Positions 7,544 through 16,120 of a stretch of 64,000 nucleotides of DNA are shown here, piece by piece. Origin of the DNA: Variovorax sp. JS1663. GTDB lineage: Bacteria; Pseudomonadota; Gammaproteobacteria; Burkholderiales; Burkholderiaceae_C. Each line of letters opens with the position of its first letter. Position 1 is the stretch's first letter. The notes under the pieces are model-generated. The model was not told the origin of the DNA and made no database searches. It saw nothing but the letters and a program-made list of their open reading frames with translations. The stretch is taken from contig NZ_LYMK01000003.1 in NCBI RefSeq assembly GCF_002157355.1, positions 62,001-126,000 on the forward strand. Direction: 5' to 3'. Made by a program: the position numbers and the translations under genes.

Positions 7544-8983
7544 ATGGCCGAGGAACTGTGCTTGTGGACTGCGGTGCGTCTGCGCGAGGCGATCGCGCGC
7601 CGCGAGGTCTCTCCCGTCGAGCTGACGCGGGCCGTGCTGGATCGCGCCGCGCGCCTGCAGCCGGGACTCAACTGCTTCATCACGCTGTGTGCGGACGAAG
7701 CCCTGCGCGACGCGAAGGCCGCCGAGCAGGCCGTCATGCGAGGCGAGCCTCTCGGGCTGCTCCACGGCATTCCCTATGCCTGCAAGGATCTCGTGAACAC
7801 GAAGGGCGTGAAGACCACCTTCGGCTCGCTGCTGTTCGCGGACAACGTGCCGAGCGAGGACGCGGCGGCGATCACCCGGCTGCGACAGCAGGGAGCCATC
7901 CTCATCGGCAAGACCACCACCTCGGAGTTCGGCGCCAAGTGCCTGACCGACGCGCCCCTGTTCGGACGCACGCGCAATGCGTGGCATCCCGATCGCACGA
8001 GTGGTGGATCGAGCGGCGGTGCCGCAGTGGCCGTGGCGGCGGGGCTGGCGCCGATCGGTGTCGCGACGGACGGTGGCGGCTCCACGCGGATCCCGGCTGC
8101 CTGCAACGGCGTCGTCGGGCTGAAGCAGTCGATCGGCGTGGTCCCGCATTCGCAGGCGGAGGACGTCATCGGCAATCTCACCTACGTCACGCCCATCTCG
8201 CGCACGGTCGCGGACACCGCGCTCATGCTGCAGGCCATGGCGGGGGAGCATCCCTGTGATCCCTGGTCTGCGGGTGTCCGCGCGCAGGACCATCTCGAGG
8301 CGATGCGCGCCGTTGCTGACCTGCGCGGCAAGCGCATCCTGTTCGCGGGCATGCCGTCCGGCCGGCCGATCGCGTCGGACGTGGCGTCCTGTTTCGCGTC
8401 CTCGCTGCGGCTCTTGTCCGAACTGGGCGCGGAGACCACCGAGATGAAGACCACCTCGGCCTTCGACGTCGAGCCCCTCTGGCGCACCGTCAATCACACG
8501 GTCTGGAAGGCCCGCTTCGGAAGGATGGCCGAGGAGCGGCCGGAGCAACTGACTCCGTCCTTCCTCCAGCAGATCGCGCTCGCGAAGGACTACACGGCCG
8601 TCGACTACCAGCAGGCGAACTTCGCTCGCACGCGGCTCTTCCGGCATGTGCAGGACCTGCTGCGCGACAACGACTTCATCGCGGTCCCGACGCTGTCGCG
8701 CACGGCCGTCGCGATCGACCAGGACCTGTTCGGCCCGGTCGAGATCGACGGGCGGCGCTTCGACGAGCTGCGCCCGAACTGGTTCCCCTGGACCATGCCC
8801 TTCAACCTGACCGGTCATCCCGCCATCACCCTGCCTTGCGGCTTCGGCGAGGACGGGCTGCCGATCGGCCTGCAACTGGTGGGGCGCCTGCGCGGCGAGT
8901 CGGATCTTCTTGCCGCCGCGGCGGTCTTCGAAGCCGCGCGGAACATCGTTTCCCGCCGGCCGGACATGGAGGTGCATGCATGA
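7544..8983 (+). CDS. Amidase-signature-family hydrolase
   Basis: A 479-residue cytoplasmic hydrolase of the amidase signature family, which cleaves carboxamide C-N bonds. The Ser-cisSer-Lys triad is recognisable: K81 (GIPYACKDL), S156 (TSGGSSGG) and S180 (DGGGSTRIPA). Length is normal. It is the first gene of an operon and overlaps the next start by four bases (ATGA). The substrate is unknown. The two receptors that follow suggest an imported organic acid amide or a related ligand. Confidence 0.9.
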   Translation: MAEELCLWTAVRLREAIARREVSPVELTRAVLDRAARLQPGLNCFITLCADEALRDAKAAEQAVMRGEPLGLLHGIPYACKDLVNTKGVKTTFGSLLFADNVPSEDAAAITRLRQQGAILIGKTTTSEFGAKCLTDAPLFGRTRNAWHPDRTSGGSSGGAAVAVAAGLAPIGVATDGGGSTRIPAACNGVVGLKQSIGVVPHSQAEDVIGNLTYVTPISRTVADTALMLQAMAGEHPCDPWSAGVRAQDHLEAMRAVADLRGKRILFAGMPSGRPIASDVASCFASSLRLLSELGAETTEMKTTSAFDVEPLWRTVNHTVWKARFGRMAEERPEQLTPSFLQQIALAKDYTAVDYQQANFARTRLFRHVQDLLRDNDFIAVPTLSRTAVAIDQDLFGPVEIDGRRFDELRPNWFPWTMPFNLTGHPAITLPCGFGEDGLPIGLQLVGRLRGESDLLAAAAVFEAARNIVSRRPDMEVHA

Positions 8984-9966
8984 ATGCGATCAGGATGTTC
9001 CTTTCCGCCGCTTGGATCGCGGCCGTCGTTGCGGCCGGTCCGGCGCAGGCGCAGGCACTGGCTGGCGGCGCCAATCCGCTGCGGCTCATCGTCGGATTTC
9101 CTCCGGGCGGGGCGCTCGACATACTGGCGCGGGCGCTCGCCGAGCAGCTGCGCCTCGCCGGCGAGGAGCAGGTCATCGTGGACAACCGTCCCGGCGCTGC
9201 CACGCGCATCTCCATCGAACACGTGAAGCGGTCGGCGCCCAATGGCAGGACGGTGCTCCTGTCCTCCAACGCGCCGTTGATCATCTTCCCGATGACCTAC
9301 CGGCAGCTGGCCTACGACGTCGACCGCGACTTCATCCCCGTGGCCCATCTCGCGGAGGTCCCCGTGGTGATATCCGCCGGCGCGGATCGCCCCTACCGGA
9401 CCTTGCAGGAGTACGTGGGTTGGGTGCGCGCCAATCCGGCACAGGGCAACGTGGGGCTCACCTCGCTCGGTGGCCTGCTGCACTTCGCAGTCCTCGGCAT
9501 GGGCAAGTCCATCAACGTCCCGCTCAAGCCGGTGGCCTACAAGGGCGGCGCGCCGCTCGTGACGGACCTGGTCGGCGGGCATGTCCCGCTGGCCATGGAT
9601 GCCCTGGCCAGCCAGCTCGAACTCCATCGCGGCGGCAAGGTGCGCATCCTGGCGGTCTCCGGCACGCGCCGCAATCCCTCTCTGCCGGACGTTCCCACTG
9701 CGCGCGAGGCCGGCATCGATGCCTTCGAGCATGCAGGTGCCTCCTACAGCGCCTTCGTGCCCGCCGGCACCCCGCCCGACGTGGTGCAGCGCCTGGAGCA
9801 CGCCTTCGTTGCCGCGATGCAGCAGCCGCAGGTCCGGGCCGCGATGACGCGCGCCGGCATGGAAGCCACCGGCCTTCCCGGCGCCGCCGTGGCCCGCGCG
9901 CTGAACTCGGAGCGCGAGTTCTGGCGTCCCCTGGTGCAGGCCTCGGGGTTCCGCAGTGAGGATTGA
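8980..9966 (+). CDS. Bug-family (TTT) periplasmic solute-binding receptor
   Basis: A 328-residue exported receptor of the tripartite tricarboxylate transporter type. A signal peptide (MNAIRMFLSAAWIAAVVAAG...AQA) is followed by LRLIVGFPPGGALDILARALAEQL and the VLLSSNAPL region typical of Bug proteins. The start codon overlaps the amidase stop, which implies translational coupling. No TctA/TctB membrane subunits are nearby, as is usual for the expanded Bug families of Burkholderiales. The ligand is presumed to be a carboxylate or amide. Confidence 0.9.
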   Translation: MNAIRMFLSAAWIAAVVAAGPAQAQALAGGANPLRLIVGFPPGGALDILARALAEQLRLAGEEQVIVDNRPGAATRISIEHVKRSAPNGRTVLLSSNAPLIIFPMTYRQLAYDVDRDFIPVAHLAEVPVVISAGADRPYRTLQEYVGWVRANPAQGNVGLTSLGGLLHFAVLGMGKSINVPLKPVAYKGGAPLVTDLVGGHVPLAMDALASQLELHRGGKVRILAVSGTRRNPSLPDVPTAREAGIDAFEHAGASYSAFVPAGTPPDVVQRLEHAFVAAMQQPQVRAAMTRAGMEATGLPGAAVARALNSEREFWRPLVQASGFRSED

Positions 9967-10002
9967 CGGCGCCCTCGTGCCATGACACCGAAGGAGAGTT
10001 CC

Positions 10003-11034
10003 ATGCGCGATTCGACCTCGAACACCGCAGCCTCCGTGCGCCGCAGCCTGAGCGCGGGCGCGGTCTGCCTGCTGCTTGCGTCAAGCCTGGTGCCGGGCGG
10101 CACGGCCACTGCCGCGGGCTATCCGGAACGCCCGGTCACGATCGTGTCCGCCTTCCCGGCGGGGGGCATCGTCGACGTCATCGCGCGTCGCCTCGCGCAG
10201 AACTTCTCCGAGCGCTTCAAGCAGAGCTTCATCGTCGAGAACCGGGTGGGTGCGGCCGGCAGCATCGGCTATTCGGCGGTGGCGCGGGCGGCTCCCGACG
10301 GGTACACGCTGGTCGTGGCCAGCGGTCCGACGACCATGGCACCGCCCGGCTCGGCGACAGCCTCCTGGCAACCGCAGACCGCCTTCAGCGCCATCGGCAT
10401 GATCGGCACCATCCCGCAGGCCATCATCGCGAGCCAGGGCCTGCCGGCCCGCACCCTGCCCGAGCTCGTCGACGTCGCCCGGGCACGGCCAGGCCAGTTG
10501 AACTACGGCTCTGCCGGCGCCGGCACCACGCCCTTCTTCACGATGGAGCTGCTCAAGAGCCAGCAGAAGATCGACCTCACGCATGTGCCCTATCGGGGAC
10601 AGCCGGAGGTCATGACGGACCTGGTCCGCGGCGAGATCGGCGTCACCGCGATGACCGTGCCCCTGGTGCTCCAGCAGGTGCAGTCCGGCAAGATCAAGGC
10701 GTTGGCGGTCACGTCACCCGCGCGGCTTGCATCGCTGCCCGAGGTGCCCACCGTCGCCGAGGCGGGAATGCCCGGGCTGGCCATTTCCAATTGGTTCGCG
10801 CTGATGGGGCCGGCCAAGCTGCCGCCGGACGTCGTCGCTGCGCTCGCGCGCGCCCTGTCGGACGCCCTGGCGGCTCCGGAGGTGCGGGCCGGCTTCGCGG
10901 AGCTCGGCCTGATCGTTCAACCCGCACCGCCTGACGAGACGCTGGGCTTCGTCCAGGCGGATCTCGCGCGCTGGATCGCGATGTCGCGATCGCTGGACGG
11001 CGACCCCCACCCCCTGAAGGAAACAAGGAAATGA
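10003..11034 (+). CDS. Bug-family (TTT) periplasmic solute-binding receptor, second copy
   Basis: A 343-residue exported Bug receptor with a signal peptide and the PVTIVSAFPAGGIVDVIARRLAQ N-terminal motif. The ATG at 10003 is chosen over the one at 9982 because GAAGGAGA sits just upstream of it. The sequence differs clearly from the preceding Bug, so this is not a recent tandem duplication. The stop overlaps the start of the class II aldolase gene (ATGA). Confidence 0.9.
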   Translation: MRDSTSNTAASVRRSLSAGAVCLLLASSLVPGGTATAAGYPERPVTIVSAFPAGGIVDVIARRLAQNFSERFKQSFIVENRVGAAGSIGYSAVARAAPDGYTLVVASGPTTMAPPGSATASWQPQTAFSAIGMIGTIPQAIIASQGLPARTLPELVDVARARPGQLNYGSAGAGTTPFFTMELLKSQQKIDLTHVPYRGQPEVMTDLVRGEIGVTAMTVPLVLQQVQSGKIKALAVTSPARLASLPEVPTVAEAGMPGLAISNWFALMGPAKLPPDVVAALARALSDALAAPEVRAGFAELGLIVQPAPPDETLGFVQADLARWIAMSRSLDGDPHPLKETRK

Positions 11035-11828
11035 ACAGAGACTCCGCGCAACTTTCCGCGCACATGGTGCCCGAGGGCATGACCACCGACGAATGGCAAC
11101 TGCGCTGCGAACTCGCGGCCTGCTTCCAGCTGACGGACCTCTACGGCATGTCGGACGTGGCCTCCACCCACATCTCCGTGATGCTGCCCGGCCCGGAGCA
11201 CCACTTCCTCGTCAATCCGCTGGGCACCCTGTTCGACGAGATGACGGCCTCGGCCCTGCTCAAGGTGGACCTGGATGGGCGCGTCGTGGAAGGGGATCCG
11301 TCGCTGCTCAACCCGGCCGGCTTCATCATCCACAGCGCCATCCACATGGCCCAGACGGACCTGGTGTGCGTCATGCACAGCCACACCCGCGCCAACAACG
11401 CGATCGCGATGCAGGCGCAGGGACTGCGCCCGCTGAGCCAGAAGGCCTGCGTGATGCTGGACTTCCTCGGCTACCACGATTACGAAGGGGCGGCGCTCGA
11501 CGAGGACGAGCGCGAGCGCCTGGTGCGCGACCTCGGCCCCGAAGGCCGCGTGCTGGTCCTGCGCAACCACGGCGCCCTCACGGTCGGCCGCAGCGTGGGC
11601 GAGGCCTTCTGCTGGATGCTGCGCCTGGAGACGGCCTGCCAGTACCAGATCGACGGGCAGGCCGGCGGCGTGCCTCTTCACGAGCTGTCCGAGGCCACCA
11701 TCCTGCACACCCGCGCCCAGGGCCGCAGGCTGCTGGGGCCGGGCGGCGTCATCGAGGTCGGCAAGCTGGAGTGGCCGGGGCTGCTGCGCAAGCTGGAGCG
11801 AGAGCGGGGCAGCAGCTATCGGACTTGA
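11031..11828 (+). CDS. Class II aldolase/adducin family protein
   Basis: A 265-residue member of the class II aldolase/adducin family, zinc-dependent enzymes or decarboxylases acting on hydroxy/keto carbon skeletons. The metal-binding HSH motif (VMHSHTRANN) and the later His (RNHGALTVG) are present. It is the last gene of the amidase operon. A plausible role is cleavage or decarboxylation of the acid produced by the amidase, but this is inferred from position only. Confidence 0.85.
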   Translation: MNRDSAQLSAHMVPEGMTTDEWQLRCELAACFQLTDLYGMSDVASTHISVMLPGPEHHFLVNPLGTLFDEMTASALLKVDLDGRVVEGDPSLLNPAGFIIHSAIHMAQTDLVCVMHSHTRANNAIAMQAQGLRPLSQKACVMLDFLGYHDYEGAALDEDERERLVRDLGPEGRVLVLRNHGALTVGRSVGEAFCWMLRLETACQYQIDGQAGGVPLHELSEATILHTRAQGRRLLGPGGVIEVGKLEWPGLLRKLERERGSSYRT

Positions 11829-11888
11829 GTGGAGGCTGTCAGCACGAAGGTGGTGTTGGCGTAACCGCGCATCAACGTCGATGCGCAC

Positions 11889-12785
11889 TCAGACCGGTGC
11901 AGCTCCCGCAAGGTGTGGAGACCGGTCGCAACACTCGATCAGGAGCTCGGTGAGCACCCGAATCTTCCGTGCGGGATGCTGACCTGGCGGGCGGATGACA
12001 TAGGCACCTGCCGGGGGCGGTGGATGACGTGTCATGACCGGCACCAGTGCCCCGGAGGCCAAATGCTCATGGGTGAGCCAATCGGGCAGGTAGGCGATGC
12101 CGAGTCCTGCCGTGGCGGCCGCGACCAGCGCTGTGCCGTTGTCGCTCTTGAAGCGCCCCTGCGGACGAACCGTGATGATCCTGTCGCCGTCCATCAGTTG
12201 CCAGGCCTCGGTTCCTTGCATGAGGGATTGATGGGCGGCGAGTTCCTCTGGGGTTTCCGGCGACCCATGCGCCTTGACATAGTCCGGGCTTGCGACCAGC
12301 TTCCCGTGGATGCGACCGATGCGTCTTGCGATCAAGCCGGAGTCCTGAAGATGGCCGACCCGTATCGCACAGTCGTAGCCCTCCGCAATGAGGTCGACGA
12401 AGCGATCGCTGTAGCAGGCCTGGATGTGGAGCCGAGGGTGGCGTCGTGCCATTTCCGCGAAGATCGGAGCGAAGTGGATCGGGCCGAAAGAAAGCGGCGC
12501 GGCGACGCGCAAACGGCCGCGAAGGTCGCCGGCGGGCAGGATCGCTTCCCTGGCCGCGTCGATCTCGGCGCAGACCCTGGCTGCATAGTCTCGCAATGTG
12601 GCCCCGGCTTCTGTGAGCGCCGCCCCGCGAGTGGATCGCGAAAGCAGCTGGACGCCGAATTCCGCTTCAAGCCGCGACAGGCGACGACTGACGATCGACT
12701 TGGCCACGCCGAGCCGAAGCGCAGCAGACGAGATCCCGCCTGCATCCGCAACCTCTACGAATGTCTGTAGCTCCTCGATGTCCAA
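11889..12785 (-). CDS. LysR-family transcriptional regulator (TTG start)
   Basis: A 298-residue LysR protein (DIEELQTFVEVADAGGISSAALRLGVAKSIVS...) of the CrgA/YafC type. The only suitable start is TTG at 12785, with AAGAGGAA about seven bases upstream. It is divergent from the isochorismatase-family gene across 150 bp and probably regulates it, a common LysR/YcaC pairing. It is convergent with the aldolase operon. Confidence 0.9.
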   Translation of the reverse strand: MDIEELQTFVEVADAGGISSAALRLGVAKSIVSRRLSRLEAEFGVQLLSRSTRGAALTEAGATLRDYAARVCAEIDAAREAILPAGDLRGRLRVAAPLSFGPIHFAPIFAEMARRHPRLHIQACYSDRFVDLIAEGYDCAIRVGHLQDSGLIARRIGRIHGKLVASPDYVKAHGSPETPEELAAHQSLMQGTEAWQLMDGDRIITVRPQGRFKSDNGTALVAAATAGLGIAYLPDWLTHEHLASGALVPVMTRHPPPPAGAYVIRPPGQHPARKIRVLTELLIECCDRSPHLAGAAPV

Positions 12786-12935
12786 CTGAGCGTTCCTCTT
12801 TTCGCGACACAGCTCGCCGTGAAATGGTACTACCGCACCGAATCTGGGAACAACACAATGCGTCCAGGCAACGTTCCCGCCGGCGAACGTTTCCGTAGAT
12901 CAACCCCGCTCAAAGCGGCAACAAAGGATGCATCA

Positions 12936-13589
12936 ATGACTTTCCGCAACGGCCTTGCTTCGCTTCTTCGTCCAGAAGATTCGGTGCTTGTTCTGATCGA
13001 CCACCAGCCTTATCAGCTCGCGAACGTGAACAGCCACGAACCGCAGATGGTGATCAACAACACGGCGGGGCTGGCGAAGGCCGCCAAGGCCTTCGGCGTC
13101 CCTACCATACTGACCACGGTGATCGCGGCCCGAGGCGGGCTCCTCTTTCCCCAGATTACGGACGTATTCCCCGGCCAGGAAGTGATCGACCGGACGTTCA
13201 TCAACACCTGGGAGGATCGGAAGGTGGTGGACGCGGTGAAGGCGACGGGCCGCAAGCAGCTGGTCATCGCGGGCCTGTGGACCGAGGTGTGCGTCGCGAT
13301 GCCGGCAATCCAGGCCCTCGGCGAAGGCTGGGACGTCACCGTGATCACCGATGCGTCGGGCGGTGTTTCGGTCGAGGCCCATGAGGTCGCCATCCAACGC
13401 ATGATCGCGGCCGGCGCGAACATGATGACCTGGATGGCGCTCGCGGCCGAATGGCAGCGCGATTGGGCTCGGACCGAGCAAGCCGCTGCACTGACGGAAG
13501 TGATCACCCAGCATGCCGGCGGCAGCGGCATCGCCTTCCTGTGGGAGCAGCAGCTGCTCAACACGCCTGTGCCTGGCAACGCAGGATGA
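12936..13589 (+). CDS. YcaC-like isochorismatase-family hydrolase
   Basis: A 217-residue cysteine hydrolase-like protein resembling YcaC. The nucleophile region WTEVCV (C119) and the N-terminal Asp (LIDHQPYQ, D22) are conserved. The usual triad Lys region reads IDRTFINTWED, with Arg at the likely Lys position. The start is set by AAAGGA eight bases before the ATG, and the in-frame ATG at 12819 lacks this. Physiological substrates of this subfamily are not established. Confidence 0.85.
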   Translation: MTFRNGLASLLRPEDSVLVLIDHQPYQLANVNSHEPQMVINNTAGLAKAAKAFGVPTILTTVIAARGGLLFPQITDVFPGQEVIDRTFINTWEDRKVVDAVKATGRKQLVIAGLWTEVCVAMPAIQALGEGWDVTVITDASGGVSVEAHEVAIQRMIAAGANMMTWMALAAEWQRDWARTEQAAALTEVITQHAGGSGIAFLWEQQLLNTPVPGNAG

Positions 13590-13672
13590 TCTGAGCGGGG
13601 ATGAAAGGTGCTTGCGCAGCGTCGCGCGAAGGCTGACAGCTTGTCGCCTGACCGCTGCCGCCGCGCCGCAGG

Positions 13673-14359
13673 CTAGAGGACGGAAAACGAGATCGTCTTC
13701 GCCACCGCATCGCGGATATGCCGGATGCGTTCCCGGTTGAGCCGCTCGGCCGCCTCGGCATCGCCTCGCGTGATCGCGTCCAGCAGCTTCTCGTGCTCAT
13801 CGATGGCCGCTTCCATGCGTCCCGGCAGCAGCGCGGTGCGGCTGGCCGTCAGGCGCAGGCGGTTCTCGATCGCCATGACGTGCTCCGACAGGGTGGCGCT
13901 GCCGCAGCATTCCACCAGCACGCGCCGGAAGGCCAGCGCCTGGTCGAGGTAGGCGCCGACGTCGGCCTTGCGGGCGCTGGCGGCCAGCTGCTGCAGCAGC
14001 TTCTTCAGGCGCTGCAGGTGCAGGCTGTCCATGTGCTGCGTGGCCAGCCGGGCCACCAGCCCTTCGAGCACTTCGCGGATGTCCAGCAGCTCGATCACCT
14101 CTTCCGGCGAGAGCCGGGTCACCGTGACGCCGACAAAGGGCGTGCGGGTGACCAGCCGTTCCACCTCCAGCTGGCGGATCGCTTCGCGGATCGGCGTGCG
14201 GCTCACTTCGAGTTCGGCCGCGAGATCCTGTTCGGTGAGCTTCGATCCCGGCTTCAGCTCGCCGCTGAGGATGGCCGCGCGGATGCGCTCGCAGACCTGC
14301 TCGGCCGACAGGGGCTGGGGGCCTCGCGTTCTGAGCGCGGTGGACTTCACGGATGTCAT
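13673..14359 (-). CDS. GntR-family regulator (FadR/VanR subfamily, FCD domain)
   Basis: A 228-residue repressor-type protein. It has an N-terminal wHTH (LKPGSKLTEQDLAAELEVSRTPIREAIRQLEVERLV, residues ~36-70) and an all-helical FCD effector domain. FCD domains usually bind a metal through Asp and three His. Here the first expected His is Arg (AFRRVLVE), while later His residues (DEHEKLL, RIRHIRD) remain. It is the last gene of the sulfatase-ALDH-dehydrogenase-Bug-cupin run and probably its regulator. Operator-like sites occur at 14365-14374 and 20125-20134. Confidence 0.88.
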   Translation of the reverse strand: MTSVKSTALRTRGPQPLSAEQVCERIRAAILSGELKPGSKLTEQDLAAELEVSRTPIREAIRQLEVERLVTRTPFVGVTVTRLSPEEVIELLDIREVLEGLVARLATQHMDSLHLQRLKKLLQQLAASARKADVGAYLDQALAFRRVLVECCGSATLSEHVMAIENRLRLTASRTALLPGRMEAAIDEHEKLLDAITRGDAEAAERLNRERIRHIRDAVAKTISFSVL

Positions 14360-14364
14360 GCAAT

Positions 14365-14374
14365 CTTTATACAA
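14365..14374. promoter_or_regulatory. GntR-like half-palindrome upstream of gntR
   Basis: CTTTATACAA (reverse strand TTGTATAAAG) lies 6 bp in front of the gntR start. It resembles the TTGTATACAA operators known for FadR/VanR-type GntR proteins and the TTGTATGCAA in the divergent promoter at 20125. It may allow local autoregulation. The match is imperfect. Confidence 0.3.
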
Positions 14375-14389
14375 GAGACGCCTGAGGCT

Positions 14390-15127
14390 TCATTCCTCGG
14401 CGTATTCGTGCGCGTTCGCGGGCATCTGCAGCACCAGCAGGTGCAGTCCGTCCGCGCCAGCCGTGCAGCCGGTGGCCTCCTCGCCCGGCGACAGGTAGCG
14501 GCTTTCCCACGTCTGCAGCCGGCCCTGCGGGGTCTCGAGCGCACCGGCCAGCACCAGCTGGAACTGGCCGGAGCCGCCGGGCTCCCCCGGCTCGACCGGC
14601 GCGAGGGGCGGCAGCTGCAATGCATAGGCTTCGAGATTGCCCTGCGGCGCGATCAGGGGGACCCGGCGTGCCGATGCCAGGCCGCGCAGCGCCTCCGGCG
14701 CCAGGGGTTCGTGCGTCGGGCCTTGCGCGTGCCGCCGCGGTCCTTGCCGCATCCGCTCCCGTGCCGCCGGCAGGAAGTTCGCGCCCGTCTCGAAGACCGC
14801 GCGGATCGTGAAGTAGCTCAGGCCCTCCGGTCCCGCCGCCAGCGGCCCGTAGCCCGTGAAGGCGCCCGCGTAGTGCACGGAGCCCGGGCCCACCGCGTGC
14901 CGGCCCAGCAGGCCGGAGCCGGCCTGGAAGACCTGGAACTGGTTCTGCATGTGAAAGTGTGGCGCCAGCACGGAACCCGGTGGCTGCTCCACGAGGAACA
15001 CGGTGGGAGACAGGCCGGGGCCTCGGCCGCTTTGCATCCACTCGCTGCGATGAAAGCCGAAGCCGTTGTCCAGGACCCGGTGGTGCCGGGTTTCGTCCGC
15101 GAGCGCGGCGGATCCGAGTGTGATCAT
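14390..15127 (-). CDS. Cupin-like protein of unknown function
   Basis: A 245-residue soluble protein with a cupin-type metal region (LAPHFHMQNQFQVFQAGSG, residues ~50-70) followed by a second half of similar strand-rich character (GQFQLVLAGALET...). The ATG at 15127 follows the Bug stop by four bases, so the gene is in the sulfatase operon. It may bind or modify the operon substrate. No specific activity can be assigned. Confidence 0.7.
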   Translation of the reverse strand: MITLGSAALADETRHHRVLDNGFGFHRSEWMQSGRGPGLSPTVFLVEQPPGSVLAPHFHMQNQFQVFQAGSGLLGRHAVGPGSVHYAGAFTGYGPLAAGPEGLSYFTIRAVFETGANFLPAARERMRQGPRRHAQGPTHEPLAPEALRGLASARRVPLIAPQGNLEAYALQLPPLAPVEPGEPGGSGQFQLVLAGALETPQGRLQTWESRYLSPGEEATGCTAGADGLHLLVLQMPANAHEYAEE

Positions 15128-15131
15128 CGCG

Positions 15132-16097
15132 TCACTCCAGCCGGGCCCCGGAGCTCTTGACGATCGCGGCCCAGCGCTCGACCTCGAGCCGCACGAAGCG
15201 CTTGAATTCGGCCGCGGTGCTGGAGCGGACACGTCCGCCCAGCGCCACGATCCGCTGGGAGAAGTCCGGCGAGCGCACGATCCTCGCGAGCTCCTCGCTG
15301 ACCTTGTCGACGGTGGCCTTCGGCAGGCCGGCGGGTGCCAGCAGGCCGACCCACGGCACCAGGTCGAAGTCGGCCAGGCCGCTCTCCGCGACGGTGGGCA
15401 CCGCCGGCAGCACGGAGATGCGCTCGTGCGAGCTGACGGCGACCGCGCGCACCCTGCCGCCCGAGAGAAAGGGCTGGGCCGCGCCGTAGGCGTCGAAGGA
15501 CACCTGGACCTGGCCGGCGGCCAGGTCGGTGAGCGACTTGGCCGCGCCCTGGTAGGGCACGTGCGTCATCTCGATGCCGGCCCGCCGCATGAGTTCCGAC
15601 ATGGCGAGGTGCGACACCGACCCGTTGCCCGGCGACGAGTAGTTCACCTTGCCCGGGTTCGCCTTCGCGTAGGCGACCAGCTCCTGCATCGACTGCACCG
15701 GCAGCGCGCTGTTCACCATCAGCACCAGCGGCGCGTCGTAGATCAGCCCGATCGGCTCGAAGTCCTTCAGGCTGTCGTAGTGCACGTTCCTGTACAGAAA
15801 GGGATTGCCGGCGATGGCGGCGGAGGCGGACAGCGTCATGACGCTGCCGTCCGCGGGCATGCGCGAGACGGCCGCGAGCGCGACGCTGCCGGCCAGGCCG
15901 GGCATGTTCTCCACGATCAGGGAGCGGCCGATCGCCGGCCCCAGGCGCTCGGCGAGGACGCGGGCGACCGCGTCCACGGACTGGCCGGCCGGATAGCCGA
16001 CGATCAGCTTGCCCGTCTCCCGTTGCGCGAAGGCGGAGGTGCCGGTGAACAGCAGCGCGGCGATTCCGCTGTTGAAGGTGCGGCGGCTGGTGGTCAT
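15132..16097 (-). CDS. Bug-family (TTT) periplasmic solute-binding receptor
   Basis: A 321-residue exported receptor. The N-terminus MTTSRRTFNSGIAALLFTGTSAFAQ looks like a signal peptide with a short twin-Arg. Bug motifs KLIVGYPAGQSVDAVARVLAERLG and MTLSASAAIAGN follow. GGAGA precedes the ATG. It sits between the dehydrogenase and cupin genes and presumably captures the substrate of this locus. No TctAB partners are nearby. Confidence 0.9.
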   Translation of the reverse strand: MTTSRRTFNSGIAALLFTGTSAFAQRETGKLIVGYPAGQSVDAVARVLAERLGPAIGRSLIVENMPGLAGSVALAAVSRMPADGSVMTLSASAAIAGNPFLYRNVHYDSLKDFEPIGLIYDAPLVLMVNSALPVQSMQELVAYAKANPGKVNYSSPGNGSVSHLAMSELMRRAGIEMTHVPYQGAAKSLTDLAAGQVQVSFDAYGAAQPFLSGGRVRAVAVSSHERISVLPAVPTVAESGLADFDLVPWVGLLAPAGLPKATVDKVSEELARIVRSPDFSQRIVALGGRVRSSTAAEFKRFVRLEVERWAAIVKSSGARLE

Positions 16098-16120
16098 GCA
16101 TGTCTCCTGCGTGCGGTTGT

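Noticed and set aside
8836..8979. N-terminal extension of the first Bug receptor
   Set aside because: The extra 48 codons overlap the amidase gene and hide the signal peptide. The ATG at 8980 starts a normal signal sequence.
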